From Leifsonia williamsii (GTDB lineage Bacteria; Actinomycetota; Actinomycetes; Actinomycetales; Microbacteriaceae): DNA of 64,000 nucleotides. Location: assembly GCF_030433685.1 (NCBI RefSeq), contig NZ_JAROCF010000001.1, forward strand, positions 1,674,001-1,738,000, written 5' to 3'. The first letter of the stretch is position 1. Each line of letters begins with the position of its first letter. A program made the position numbers and the translations under genes. The notes under the pieces were generated by a model. It saw nothing but the letters and a program-made list of their open reading frames with translations. It had not been told where the DNA came from and did no database searches. Below, piece by piece: positions 43,427 to 51,514 of the stretch.

Positions 43427-44230
43427 GTGAACGACACCACCGCGGCGGACTTCCCGCGCAGCAGAGCCATCGTCCCCGTCCTCGAGGCGCTGCCGGAGGC
43501 GGGCTCGACCAACGACGTCCTCTCCGCCCGCGCCGGCGACCTCCCCGACCTGTCCGTGGTGGTCACGCGCAGCCAGACCGGAGGCAGGGGGAGGCTCGGC
43601 CGCGTCTGGGTGTCCCCGCCCGGCAAGGCGCTCGCGATCTCGGTGCTGCTGAAGCCGCACGGACTCGCGCCGGAGTCGCTGGGCTGGTTCCCCCTCCTTG
43701 CCGGTCTCGCGATGAGCAGGGCGCTGGGAGGGCTCGTCGAGCAGGAGGGCGGCCGCCGGGTCGCGGTGAAGTGGCCGAACGACGTGCACATCGACGGGCT
43801 GAAGGTGTGCGGCATCCTCACCGAGCTGCTGCCGTCGTCCGCCGGCGGCATCGACGGCATCGTGGTCGGCGCGGGGGTCAACCTCACGCTCGACCGCGAG
43901 GAGCTGCCGACCGGCACCTCCACCTCCCTCGCCCTCTCCGGGGCGACGACCACCGACCCGGACACCGTGCTGAGCGCGTACCTGGTGGAGCTGACCACCC
44001 TGTACCGCGAGTTCGGCGCGGCCGGCGGCGACCCCGACCGCAGCGCGCTGCGCGACCAGGTGACCGAGGCCTGCGAGACCATCGGCCGCGCGGTGCGTGT
44101 GGAGCTGCCGGGCGGCGACGTCCTGCTCGGCACCGCGGCCGGTCTCGACCGGGACGGCCGGCTGCTCGTGGACGCGGATGCGGGGCGCACCGCCGTCGCA
44201 GCCGGTGACGTGACGCACCTGCGGTATTAA
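43427..44230 (+). CDS. birA: Biotin-[acetyl-CoA-carboxylase] ligase
   Basis: A 267-aa class I biotin protein ligase that makes biotinyl-AMP and attaches biotin to the carboxylase carrier domain. SQTGGRGRLGRVWVSPPGKA is the GRGRxGR biotin/ATP loop, VAVKWPNDVHIDGLKVCGIL is the KWPND motif, and VVGAGVNLTL completes the site. There is no N-terminal helix-turn-helix, so it cannot act as a BirA-type repressor. It is divergent from accD, one of its partners' genes. GTG start; CAGACT lies 7 bases upstream. Confidence 0.94.
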   Translation: MNDTTAADFPRSRAIVPVLEALPEAGSTNDVLSARAGDLPDLSVVVTRSQTGGRGRLGRVWVSPPGKALAISVLLKPHGLAPESLGWFPLLAGLAMSRALGGLVEQEGGRRVAVKWPNDVHIDGLKVCGILTELLPSSAGGIDGIVVGAGVNLTLDREELPTGTSTSLALSGATTTDPDTVLSAYLVELTTLYREFGAAGGDPDRSALRDQVTEACETIGRAVRVELPGGDVLLGTAAGLDRDGRLLVDADAGRTAVAAGDVTHLRY

Positions 44231-44237
44231 TGAAGTC

Positions 44238-44786
44238 ATGAGCAACACGCCGGAGGGTGCGCCCGCCCAGCCCCCGGAGAAGGTCGTGGCGCGCCTCCGG
44301 GCCCACGCCCGTGTGCTGTTCTGGCCGAGCCTCGCGCTGATCGTCGCCAGCGGCGCGGTCGGCTACTTCGCCGGACGGCTCGACGAGGTGTGGGAGATCG
44401 TGCTGCTGTGGTCGGCCGCGGCCGCCGTGCTCCTCCTGCTCTTCCTGCTGCCGCTGGCGGCCTGGTTGAGCCGCCGCTACACGATCACGACGCGGCGCAT
44501 CGTCATCCGGCACGGCTTCTTCGTGCGGGTGCGGCAGGAGCTGCTGCACAGCCGCGGCTACGACGTCAGCGTGCGCCGCAGCTGGCTGCAGAGCATGTTC
44601 CGGTCGGGGGACGTGCGCATCAACTCGGCGCTCGAGCATCCCGTCGTGCTGAAGGACGTGCCGAAGGCCGACCAGGTTCAGCGGGCGCTGAGCGAACTGA
44701 TGGATCACGGGCAGAACGTGGTCGGGTTCCGCCGGCAGCAGTCGGAGTCAGTCTCCGACGAGACCACCGTCTGGGGCTCCCGCTAG
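44238..44786 (+). CDS. PH-domain (bPH2) membrane protein
   Basis: A 182-aa protein. Two membrane helices (about 26-46 and 53-75) are followed by a bacterial pleckstrin-homology-like domain: RRYTITTRRIVIRHGFFVRV, HSRGYDVSVRRSWLQSMFRS and RSGDVRINSA. The equivalent mycobacterial gene lies beside birA and accD5 (Rv3278c). Function not established. The ATG lies 7 bases after birA. Its 3' end overlaps the end of the convergent gtrA gene by 39 bases. Confidence 0.85.
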   Translation: MSNTPEGAPAQPPEKVVARLRAHARVLFWPSLALIVASGAVGYFAGRLDEVWEIVLLWSAAAAVLLLLFLLPLAAWLSRRYTITTRRIVIRHGFFVRVRQELLHSRGYDVSVRRSWLQSMFRSGDVRINSALEHPVVLKDVPKADQVQRALSELMDHGQNVVGFRRQQSESVSDETTVWGSR

Positions 44787-45287
44787 CTGCGTCGGCCGCT
44801 CGACCGGAGCCGGCTGCCGCGCGGCCCGTGCACGCTGGGCACGCGCGGGCGAGAAGACCCACCAGCGGTAGAACGCGAACCGGAACAGCGTGCCGAGCGC
44901 GAGTCCGACGATGTTGTTGGCGATGTTGTCCGCCAGCAGCGACGTGAAGCCGAGCAGGTAGTGCGACACCCAGACGCACACGAGCGGGATGACCATGCCG
45001 GCGAGGCTGACCGCGAAGAACTCCACGCCCTCCCGGACCGTGTCCTGCTGCCGCTGCGCGGAGAACGCCCAGTACCGGTTGCCCACCCAGTTGGTGGCGA
45101 TGGCCACGACCGTCGCGATGCCCGTCGCCCACAGGCTGCGGTGCGGCACGTGCGCGAGCACGGTGATCATCAGGGCGTTGAAGACCACCAGGTTGACGAC
45201 GAATCCCAGCGCCCCCACCGCGCCGAACTTCATCAGCTGCGGGAGGAGCCGCGCCGTGCGCGAGGGGACGGGACTCTCTGTCGACAT
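44748..45287 (-). CDS. GtrA-family membrane protein
   Basis: A 179-aa protein with four membrane helices. KFGAVGALGFVVNLVVFNAL, ATNWVGNRYWAFS and the C-terminal LGTLFRFAFYRWWVF are the classic GtrA signatures. GtrA proteins are thought to move or help move polyprenyl-linked sugars across the membrane, which fits the nearby polysaccharide genes. The last 13 codons overlap the convergent PH-domain gene. The start lacks a good Shine-Dalgarno. Confidence 0.88.
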   Translation of the reverse strand: MSTESPVPSRTARLLPQLMKFGAVGALGFVVNLVVFNALMITVLAHVPHRSLWATGIATVVAIATNWVGNRYWAFSAQRQQDTVREGVEFFAVSLAGMVIPLVCVWVSHYLLGFTSLLADNIANNIVGLALGTLFRFAFYRWWVFSPARAQRARAARQPAPVERPTQLAGAPDGGLVGD

Positions 45288-45416
45288 GCTCCAGCCAGAG
45301 GAATGGGGAAAGATGGGTGATGCGCTCGTCACACTACGCGAGCGGGGTTTCCGGTGGCTGGGAGTTGCCCACGCACACCATGAAGAGTTGAAGAGCATCG
45401 AGGAGACGAGCGGCGG

Positions 45417-46556
45417 ATGGCGCGGACGACTGTGGGAGTGATCGGCGGCGGGCAGCTGGCCAGGATGATGATCCCTCCGGCGATCGAGCTCGGCATCGAT
45501 ATCAAGGTGCTCGAGGAGGCCGAGGGCATGAGCGCCGAGATCGCGGCGACCGGCGTCGGCGACTACCGCGACCTCGACACCGTGCTCGCCTTCGCCGAGA
45601 CCGTCGACGTGGTCACCTTCGACCACGAGCACGTGCCGCCGGCGATCCTGCGCGAGCTGGTCGCCCGCGGCGTCGCCGTGCACCCCGGCCCCGACGCGCT
45701 GCTCTACGCCCAGGACAAGCTGCAGATGCGGGCGAAGCTCACCGAGCTCGGCCTCCCCGTGCCCGATTGGGCCGCGGTGGAGGATGCGGACCAGCTCGCC
45801 GCGTTCCTCGCCGACCACGGCGGCCGCGCGGTCGTGAAGACGGCGCGCGGCGGCTACGACGGCAAGGGCGTCCGCGTGGTGAGCGAGCCGGCCGAGGCCG
45901 ACGACTGGTTCCTGGCGCTCGCCGAGGACGGCCGCGGCGGCGCACTGCTGGTGGAGGAGCTGGTGCCGTTCCGCCGCGAGCTCGCGCAGCTGGTGGCCCG
46001 CCGCCCCTCCGGCGAGATCGCGGCGTGGCCGGTGGTGGAGACGATCCAGCGCGACGGCGTCTGCGCGGAGGTCATCGCGCCCGCCCCCGGCTCGACGGGC
46101 CGCGTGGCGGAGGTCGCCGCCGACATCGCGCGCCGCGTCGCGGACGGGCTCGGCGTCACCGGCGTGCTGGCCGTGGAGATGTTCGAGACCGACGACGGCC
46201 GCGTGCTGATCAACGAGCTCGCGATGCGCCCCCACAACAGCGGCCACTGGTCGATCGAGGGAGCCGTGACGAGCCAGTTCGAGCAGCACCTCCGTGCCGT
46301 CCTCGACCTCCCGCTCGGCGCGACGGAGCCCCGCGCGGACTGGTCGGTCATGGTCAACGTGCTCGGCGGCCCGGCCGAGGGCACCCTGCAGGACCGCTAC
46401 CCGGCCGCGCTCGCCGCGCATCCCGAGGCCAAGTTCCACGGCTACGGGAAGGCCCCGCGCCCCGGCCGCAAGGTCGGGCACGTCACCGTCGCGGGGGCGG
46501 ACCTCGACGACGTCGTGTACCGGGCGCGGGCGGCGGCGGCGTTCTTCGAGGGGTGA
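45417..46556 (+). CDS. purK: 5-(carboxyamino)imidazole ribonucleotide synthase
   Basis: A 379-aa ATP-grasp enzyme of purine synthesis that makes N5-CAIR from AIR, ATP and bicarbonate. VGVIGGGQLARMMIPPAIEL is the N-terminal dinucleotide-like loop, KTARGGYDGKGVRVV the ATP-grasp loop, and NELAMRPHNSGHWSIEGA the C-terminal metal/substrate segment. Its product is the substrate of PurE, normally encoded next door, but here purK and purE are separated by a 1.1-kb stretch with minus-strand genes. Confidence 0.95.
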   Translation: MARTTVGVIGGGQLARMMIPPAIELGIDIKVLEEAEGMSAEIAATGVGDYRDLDTVLAFAETVDVVTFDHEHVPPAILRELVARGVAVHPGPDALLYAQDKLQMRAKLTELGLPVPDWAAVEDADQLAAFLADHGGRAVVKTARGGYDGKGVRVVSEPAEADDWFLALAEDGRGGALLVEELVPFRRELAQLVARRPSGEIAAWPVVETIQRDGVCAEVIAPAPGSTGRVAEVAADIARRVADGLGVTGVLAVEMFETDDGRVLINELAMRPHNSGHWSIEGAVTSQFEQHLRAVLDLPLGATEPRADWSVMVNVLGGPAEGTLQDRYPAALAAHPEAKFHGYGKAPRPGRKVGHVTVAGADLDDVVYRARAAAAFFEG

Positions 46557-46562
46557 GGGGCG

Positions 46563-46874
46563 TCAGTCTCGCGAGCCGATCGGGAGGTCGGCTCGCTCGA
46601 CGAGCGGTGCCAGGAAGAACATGACGAGGGAGGCCCCGATCAGGGCCGCGCCCACCGGCGCGACGAGCAGGCGGACCAGCCGGGCCGCCAGATCGAGGGC
46701 GAGCAGAAGATCCTGATCCATCGCGCTGGACGGCCTAGCGGTCGCGATCGCGGCACCGATCGCGGGCAGCAGGACTTCGAGGGCGACGCCTCCGAGTATG
46801 AGTGCGATTCCCCACGTCAGGACCAGGCGGGGTCGGAGCGGACGCCGGACATCGATCACGCTCCTCATCGTCAT
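46563..46874 (-). CDS. Small membrane protein of the purK-purE insert
   Basis: A 103-aa protein with two strong hydrophobic segments: LTWGIALILGGVALEVLLPA (about 21-43) and VAPVGAALIGASLVMFFLAP (about 72-93). A charged stretch follows. I recognise no family. Its ATG overlaps the stop of the preceding 93-codon frame (TGATG), so it is translationally coupled to it. Its end lies 6 bases from the convergent purK stop. By position it could be a partner or immunity-like protein for the secreted product, which is speculation. Confidence 0.6.
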   Translation of the reverse strand: MTMRSVIDVRRPLRPRLVLTWGIALILGGVALEVLLPAIGAAIATARPSSAMDQDLLLALDLAARLVRLLVAPVGAALIGASLVMFFLAPLVERADLPIGSRD

Positions 46875-47476
46875 GCCCGCCACAGGTATGCTGCCCCGGT
46901 CGCCCACGAGGACGACATGCCCTGCATCTGCGTGTACGCGAGGACATTGCCCCACGGGACGCGGTATGCATCGCCGTTACCGCATCCGGTGGAGTGCCAC
47001 ACGGCCGCTTGGCTCGCGTTGAAGCCCTTCCCCTTCGTGCACAGCGTCACGTCCGAAGCGTTCTCCCAGTAGTACTCGCGCTGGTATCCCGGGTACCCGA
47101 ATACCGCGCACCCCTGGACGCTGGTGAACCACGTCCCACCGATACCCGCCACTTAGCGGACCTTGACACCGCAGCCTGCGGCACGAGTTTGTACAACATG
47201 ACGGGACAGGTCGCCAGCCGCATCGGCAGCCCTGATCTCCGCTGCGACGGATGCTGCCTCTCCGGCTGCGACGACGGCCATCACTTCGGAACCCGAGGGA
47301 AGCGCCACGAGGAGCGGACCCTCGAAGGTCGCCGGGTCCAGCGATCCGTCCGGCATGAGACCTGGCGCGGACGTTGCGCTGTCCGCGTGCGCCGACTCGC
47401 CCGACGCGATGGTCGCAGGAATCAGCGTGAGCAGAACGGCGATCAGAAGTAGGCTTCGGTGGCGGACGACTCTCAT
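46871..47476 (-). pseudogene. Secreted protein gene split by an in-frame TAA
   Basis: Two reading frames in the same phase, 47153-47476 (107 codons) and 46871-47152 (93 codons), are separated only by a TAA at 47153-47155. The codon directly after it is GTG. Read through, they would give about 201 residues: signal peptide, short linker, and a Cys/Trp/Tyr-rich domain (IGGTWFTSVQGCAVFGYPGY then TLCTKGKGFNASQAAVWHST). The exported N-terminus and the Cys-rich end make sense only together, so a nonsense mutation or stop-codon read-through is more likely than two genes. The alternative, two adjacent genes with zero spacing, would leave the second part without a signal peptide or ribosome-binding site. 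Confidence 0.6.
47153..47476 (-). CDS. Signal-peptide-bearing N-terminal part of the split secreted protein
   Basis: 107 codons. RRHRSLLLIAV-like basic and hydrophobic start (actual: MRVVRHRSLLLIAVLLTLIP) with a likely signal-peptidase site after SAHA near residue 31. The rest is acidic and Ala-rich (GPLLVALPSGSEVMAVVAAG), ending TRAAGCGVKVR before the TAA. A very good ribosome-binding site (AGGGAGG, 5 bases before ATG) and an AT-rich upstream region show that this is an expressed start. No family recognised. Confidence 0.65.
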   Translation of the reverse strand: MRVVRHRSLLLIAVLLTLIPATIASGESAHADSATSAPGLMPDGSLDPATFEGPLLVALPSGSEVMAVVAAGEAASVAAEIRAADAAGDLSRHVVQTRAAGCGVKVR

Positions 47477-47627
47477 ATTTCCTCCCTATATGAAGAATTT
47501 CACGTATGAGAGAATGTACAGAAGTGTCCGGCGAGGGGGGAACCCGCAAGCCGGCCCGGCCGGCACCCAAAAAGACGCACAAACCACCTAAACCGATCAC
47601 TGGCGAGACCGTGCACCACCCCCGGGC
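47477..47627 (-). promoter_or_regulatory. AT-rich promoter region of the split secreted gene
   Basis: The 40 bases upstream of the ATG are much richer in A and T than the surroundings and include possible -10 boxes (TATAGG, CATACG on the minus strand). Further upstream is a 15-base palindrome, GCCGGCC-C-GGCCGGC (47550-47564). Exact elements are not certain. Confidence 0.4.
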
Positions 47628-47659
47628 GTGCCTTCCCCGCCCGCGGCGTGTCGCGCCCC

Positions 47660-47672
47660 TAGCATGGTGCAC
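47660..47672 (+). promoter_or_regulatory. Leaderless-type -10 box of purE
   Basis: TAGCAT (47660-47665), then 7 bases to ATG 47673. There is no Shine-Dalgarno before any of the candidate starts. Confidence 0.4.
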
Positions 47673-48206
47673 ATGCCCGCCAGTACCGCCTCCGACAGCT
47701 CATCCATCGGCACTGCGTCGCCGCTCGTCTCCGTCGTCATGGGGTCGGACTCCGACTGGTCGGTGATGGAGGAGGCGTCGCGGGTGCTCAGCGAGTTCGG
47801 CGTCGCGCACGAGGTGGAGGTCGTGTCGGCGCACCGCACGCCCGAGAAGATGATCGCGTTCGGGCAGGAGGCCGCCGGCCGCGGTGTCCGGGTGATCATC
47901 GCCGGAGCCGGGGGAGCCGCGCACCTGCCCGGCATGCTCGCGGCGGTCACCACCCTCCCCGTCATCGGCGTTCCCGTGCCGCTCGCGCGGCTCGACGGGC
48001 TCGACTCGCTGCTGTCGATCGTGCAGATGCCGGCTGGTGTGCCGGTCGCGACCGTGTCGATCGGCGGGGCGCGCAACGCCGGGCTGCTCGCCGTCAAGAT
48101 CCTCGCCACCGCCGACCCGGCCCTCTCCGCCGCCCTCGAGCGTTTCGCCGCCGATCTGGCCGCGAGCGTCGAGGAGAAGAACCGGGCCCTGCACGCCAAG
48201 CTGTGA
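47673..48206 (+). CDS. purE: 5-(carboxyamino)imidazole ribonucleotide mutase
   Basis: A 177-aa class I PurE that rearranges N5-CAIR to [23 protein letters not shown] carries the SDSDW motif, [12 protein letters not shown] carries the AHR motif, and [16 protein letters not shown] and [20 protein letters not shown] complete the active site. Alternative in-frame starts at 47628 and 47664 exist; 47673 fits a -10 box 7 bases upstream. It is followed closely by the LCP gene. Confidence 0.94.
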   Translation: MPASTASDSSSIGTASPLVSVVMGSDSDWSVMEEASRVLSEFGVAHEVEVVSAHRTPEKMIAFGQEAAGRGVRVIIAGAGGAAHLPGMLAAVTTLPVIGVPVPLARLDGLDSLLSIVQMPAGVPVATVSIGGARNAGLLAVKILATADPALSAALERFAADLAASVEEKNRALHAKL

Positions 48207-48219
48207 GCGACGACAGACT

Positions 48220-49581
48220 ATGAGCACCGCTGCCACACCGCTCCGCCACCCCGACGCGTCCTCCGCACCGCTGATGACGCGGCGCGGCTGGTGGCTCGTC
48301 GCGCTCAACATCCTGCTGCCAGGTTCGGCACAGCTCGTCGCGGGCAACCGCCGGCTCGGCCGCATCGGGCTGGTCGCCACACTGCTGCTGTGGCTGCTCG
48401 CGATCGTCGCCCTGCTCACCTACCTCGTCGCGCCGTCGGCGATCTACACGTTCTTCACCCAGGCCGGCAGCCTCACCGCGGTGCAGGTGCTGCTGACGCT
48501 GTACGTGGTGCTCTGGATCGTGCTCACGCTCGACACGCTCCGGCTCGTCCGCCTCGTGAAGGCGCGGCCGAACGCCCGGGGCTGGATCGCCGCCTTCGCG
48601 GTGCTCGTGCTCGTCGGGATCACCGGCACGGCAGGATACGCGTCGGTCGTCGCCGGGTCGGCGCGCGGCGCGCTCGGCGACATCTTCTCGGCGGGGCCGT
48701 CCGAGCCTCCCGTCGACGGCCGGTACAACATCATGCTGCTCGGCGGAGACGCGGGCCCCGATCGGGAGGGTCTGCGACCCGACAGCATGTCGGTCGTCAG
48801 CATCGACGCCTCCACCGGCAAGGCCGTCACCATCGGCCTGCCCCGCGACCTCGACCCGGTGCCGTTCAGCGCGAAGTCGCCGATGCACGAGCTGTACCCG
48901 GACGGCTACGGCTACGAGGACCGCTGCGACGTCGACGTGTGCCAGCTCAACTCCATCTACACCGAGGTGCAGCTCTACAAGGGCGACCTCTACCCGAACG
49001 CCGAGAAGAAGGGCAGCGAGCCCGGCATCGAGGCCATGCGGGACGCGCTGGAGGGCGCCACCGGCCTGACCATCCAGTACTACGTCCTCATCGACATGCA
49101 GGGCTTCGCCGACCTGATCGACGCGCTCGGCGGCGTCGACATCACGGTCAGCGACCGGATCCCGATCGGCGGCGACGAGAACCTCAACGGCGTCGTGGAG
49201 TGGATCGAGCCCGGTCAGCGCCACCTCGACGGCTACCACGCCCAGTGGTACGCCCGCGCCCGGCACGGCTCCAGCGACTACGACCGGATGGCACGCCAGC
49301 GCCAGCTGCAGGACGCGATCCTCAAGCAGGTCAACCCGGTGAACGTCGTCTCCAAGTTCCAGGACATCGCCAAGGCGGGCGCCCAGGTGATGAAGACGGA
49401 CATCCCGCAGTCGATGCTCGGCTACTTCGTCGACCTCGGCATGAAGACCCGCAAACTGCCCGTCGGACAGCTGGAGCTGGTGCCGCCGACGATCGACCCG
49501 ACCGACCCCGACTACACGCAGATCCACCAGCTCGTGAAGCAGGCGCTCGCCCCCGCGACACCCACGCCGACCTCGAAGTAG
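48220..49581 (+). CDS. LytR-CpsA-Psr (LCP) family cell-wall glycopolymer ligase
   Basis: A 453-aa membrane-anchored enzyme. Four or so hydrophobic segments fill residues 20-145, then an extracellular LCP domain: YNIMLLGGDAGPDREGLRPD, SMSVVSIDASTGKAVTIGLP followed by RDL, QGFADLIDALGGVDITVSD, and the RARHGSSDYDRMARQR Arg-rich signature. LCP proteins attach wall polysaccharides to peptidoglycan from polyprenyl carriers. The position next to acyltransferase, rhamnose and glycosyltransferase genes fits. The multi-helix N-terminus is longer than the single anchor in most LCP proteins. The gene starts 13 bases after purE. Confidence 0.92.
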   Translation: MSTAATPLRHPDASSAPLMTRRGWWLVALNILLPGSAQLVAGNRRLGRIGLVATLLLWLLAIVALLTYLVAPSAIYTFFTQAGSLTAVQVLLTLYVVLWIVLTLDTLRLVRLVKARPNARGWIAAFAVLVLVGITGTAGYASVVAGSARGALGDIFSAGPSEPPVDGRYNIMLLGGDAGPDREGLRPDSMSVVSIDASTGKAVTIGLPRDLDPVPFSAKSPMHELYPDGYGYEDRCDVDVCQLNSIYTEVQLYKGDLYPNAEKKGSEPGIEAMRDALEGATGLTIQYYVLIDMQGFADLIDALGGVDITVSDRIPIGGDENLNGVVEWIEPGQRHLDGYHAQWYARARHGSSDYDRMARQRQLQDAILKQVNPVNVVSKFQDIAKAGAQVMKTDIPQSMLGYFVDLGMKTRKLPVGQLELVPPTIDPTDPDYTQIHQLVKQALAPATPTPTSK

Positions 49582-49655
49582 GCGGCAGCACGCCCAGGTG
49601 ACCCTCTAATAGGTCACAGGAGGCTGGGAGGTCAACCCCGTATTCTGCCGGACCT

Positions 49656-50963
49656 ATGACGGGTACAGGTGGAACCGTGGCAGAGAAGACGACGAGTACG
49701 CGCACAGGCGGAACCCGGCTGGCGGCGCTCGACGGCCTCCGCGGACTCGCCGCCGTGGTCGTCCTGTTCCACCACGCCCTCTACACGAATCCGGCGTTCC
49801 CCGGCGCCCCGGGCGGCGGCGACGCCCCCTTCGGCTCGGCGATGTGGTGGATCAGCTACACGCCCCTCAAGCTCGCGAGCGCCGGCGTGGAGTCGGTGAT
49901 CGTGTTCTTCGTGCTCTCCGGCCTGGTCGTGACGCTGCCGGTGATCCGGCACCGCGGCTTCGACTGGGTCGCCTACTTCCCGCGCCGCGTCGTGCGGCTC
50001 ATGGTGCCGGTGATCGCGTCCGTGCTGCTCGCGGCGGTGTGGGTCGCCGCGATCCCGCAGCGCTCGATGCAGCCCGACGGCACCTGGCTCAGCAACTCGT
50101 CCACGCCGAACTTCGGCTGGGAGAAGATCGTCACCGCGATAGACCTGCTCGGCGGCGACGGCCAGATCAACAACCCGCTGTGGTCGCTGCGCTGGGAGCT
50201 CGTCTTCTCGCTCCTGCTCCCCGTCTTCGCGGTGGCCGCGCTCGCCGTCCGCAAGTGGTGGATCGGCGGCCTCCTCGCCGCCTGCGCGATCACCTGGCTG
50301 GGCGCGCGCGCCGGGTCGGGCGAGCTGGAGTACCTGCCCGCCTTCTTCGTCGGCGCTGTCATCGCGGTCCGTCTGGAGGCCGTGCGCAACGTGGCGGAAC
50401 GGATCAACGCCCGCTGGTACCGCCACCTGCTCTGGGGCACGGTGGCGCTCGGCAGCGCCATGCTCCTGATCGCGCCGTGGCTGGTCGGCCCGTCGATCGC
50501 GGACATGAAGGAGCTGCACTTCGCCCTCCGGGGCCTGGTCCCGCTCGCCGCCGGCGGCCTGGTGCTCTCGGCCCTCGGCTGGAGCCCGCTGCGTAAGGTG
50601 CTCGAGACGCGGCCGGTGCAGTTCACCGGAACCATCTCGTTCAGCCTGTACCTCGTGCACGTGCCGATCCTGATCTTCAGCGTCTACCTGTTCGCCGGGC
50701 AGCCGTGGATCGCCGGAATCCTGTTCGGCATGGCGCTCGCGGTGCTCGTCTCGATCGCGTTCACGAAGCTGATCGAGCAGCGCAGCCATGGCTGGTCGAA
50801 GCGGGTCGGCGCCTGGGCGTCGAAGCGCTACGCCACCTGGTTCGGCCCGAAGGAGGACGCGGAGGCCGGCGAGCAGCAGGCCGAGCGTCCCGGCCGCGCC
50901 GAGCACCCCGCCCGCGCCGAGCACAGTGCCCGCCGCGAGGAGCAGCCGGCCGCGCAGCGGTGA
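49656..50963 (+). CDS. Acyltransferase family 3 (OafA/YrhL type)
   Basis: A 435-aa polytopic membrane acyltransferase with about ten helices. LAALDGLRGLAAVVVLFHHA contains the catalytic-type His pair, and FFVLSGLVVTLPVIRHRGFD with YFPRRVVRLMVPVIA is the second family motif. The C-terminal 40 residues are polar and Ala/Glu/Arg-rich. Such enzymes O-acylate surface sugars. It is clearly paralogous to the convergent acyltransferase at 51503-52699. The stop overlaps the next gene (GTGA). Confidence 0.9.
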   Translation: MTGTGGTVAEKTTSTRTGGTRLAALDGLRGLAAVVVLFHHALYTNPAFPGAPGGGDAPFGSAMWWISYTPLKLASAGVESVIVFFVLSGLVVTLPVIRHRGFDWVAYFPRRVVRLMVPVIASVLLAAVWVAAIPQRSMQPDGTWLSNSSTPNFGWEKIVTAIDLLGGDGQINNPLWSLRWELVFSLLLPVFAVAALAVRKWWIGGLLAACAITWLGARAGSGELEYLPAFFVGAVIAVRLEAVRNVAERINARWYRHLLWGTVALGSAMLLIAPWLVGPSIADMKELHFALRGLVPLAAGGLVLSALGWSPLRKVLETRPVQFTGTISFSLYLVHVPILIFSVYLFAGQPWIAGILFGMALAVLVSIAFTKLIEQRSHGWSKRVGAWASKRYATWFGPKEDAEAGEQQAERPGRAEHPARAEHSARREEQPAAQR

Positions 50964-51496
50964 CGACCGTCCACACCATCGGGCACTCCACCCGGACCGT
51001 GGCAGAGGTCGCCGACCTGCTGCGCGAGAACGGCGTCACGCGGCTGGTCGACGTCCGCCGCTTCCCCGGCTCCCGTCGGCTTCCGCAGTGGGGGAGGGAG
51101 GCGGTGGAGGCCGCCCTCCCTGCCGACATCGACTACCGCTGGCTGCCGGCCCTCGGCGGACGCCGGCACACGCCGGCCGGAACGCCGACGGTCAACGAGG
51201 GCTGGCGGGTCAAGGCGTTCCGCGACTACGCGGACTACATGGCCACCCACGCGTTCCGCGACGGGCTGGACGAGCTGTGGCGGCTCGCCGAGGAGCGCCC
51301 GGCGGCGATCATGTGCAGCGAGGCGCTGCCGTGGCGCTGCCACCGTCGGCTGATCACGGACGCGCTGATCGTGCGCGGCGCCGAGGTGGTGGACATCCTC
51401 GGCCCGCACTCCACGCGTCCGGCCGAACTGACCACGTTCGCACGGCAGGAGGGCGGGACCCTGACGTATCCGGCCGCCGCCGTCGCTCAGGGCTGA
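50960..51496 (+). CDS. DUF488 family protein
   Basis: A 178-aa soluble protein. VHTIGHSTRTVAEVADLL at the N-terminus, LVDVRRFPGSRRLPQW, and the IMCSEALPWRCHRRLITDAL segment (CxExxxxxCHR) are the family hallmarks. The conserved Cys and His residues suggest metal or thiol chemistry, but function is unknown. GTG start overlapping the stop of the acyltransferase, so it is translationally coupled to it. It ends within a short direct repeat shared with the convergent gene. Confidence 0.88.
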   Translation: MTTVHTIGHSTRTVAEVADLLRENGVTRLVDVRRFPGSRRLPQWGREAVEAALPADIDYRWLPALGGRRHTPAGTPTVNEGWRVKAFRDYADYMATHAFRDGLDELWRLAEERPAAIMCSEALPWRCHRRLITDALIVRGAEVVDILGPHSTRPAELTTFARQEGGTLTYPAAAVAQG

Positions 51497-51514
51497 CGAT
51501 GCTCAGGGCTGACG
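51485..51514. repeat. 14-bp tandem direct repeat across two convergent stop codons
   Basis: GCTCAGGGCTGACG at 51485-51498 and again at 51501-51514, separated by AT. The TGA of the DUF488 gene lies in the first copy and the reverse-strand stop of the acyltransferase in the second. Confidence 0.8.

Noticed and set aside
46871..47152. Independent 93-aa cytoplasmic gene
   Set aside because: It begins directly at the base after the previous stop in the same frame, lacks a ribosome-binding site of its own and looks like the exported C-terminal domain of the preceding frame.
47550..47564. GC palindrome as a terminator
   Set aside because: It is short, has a one-base centre and lies upstream of starts on both sides rather than after a gene.
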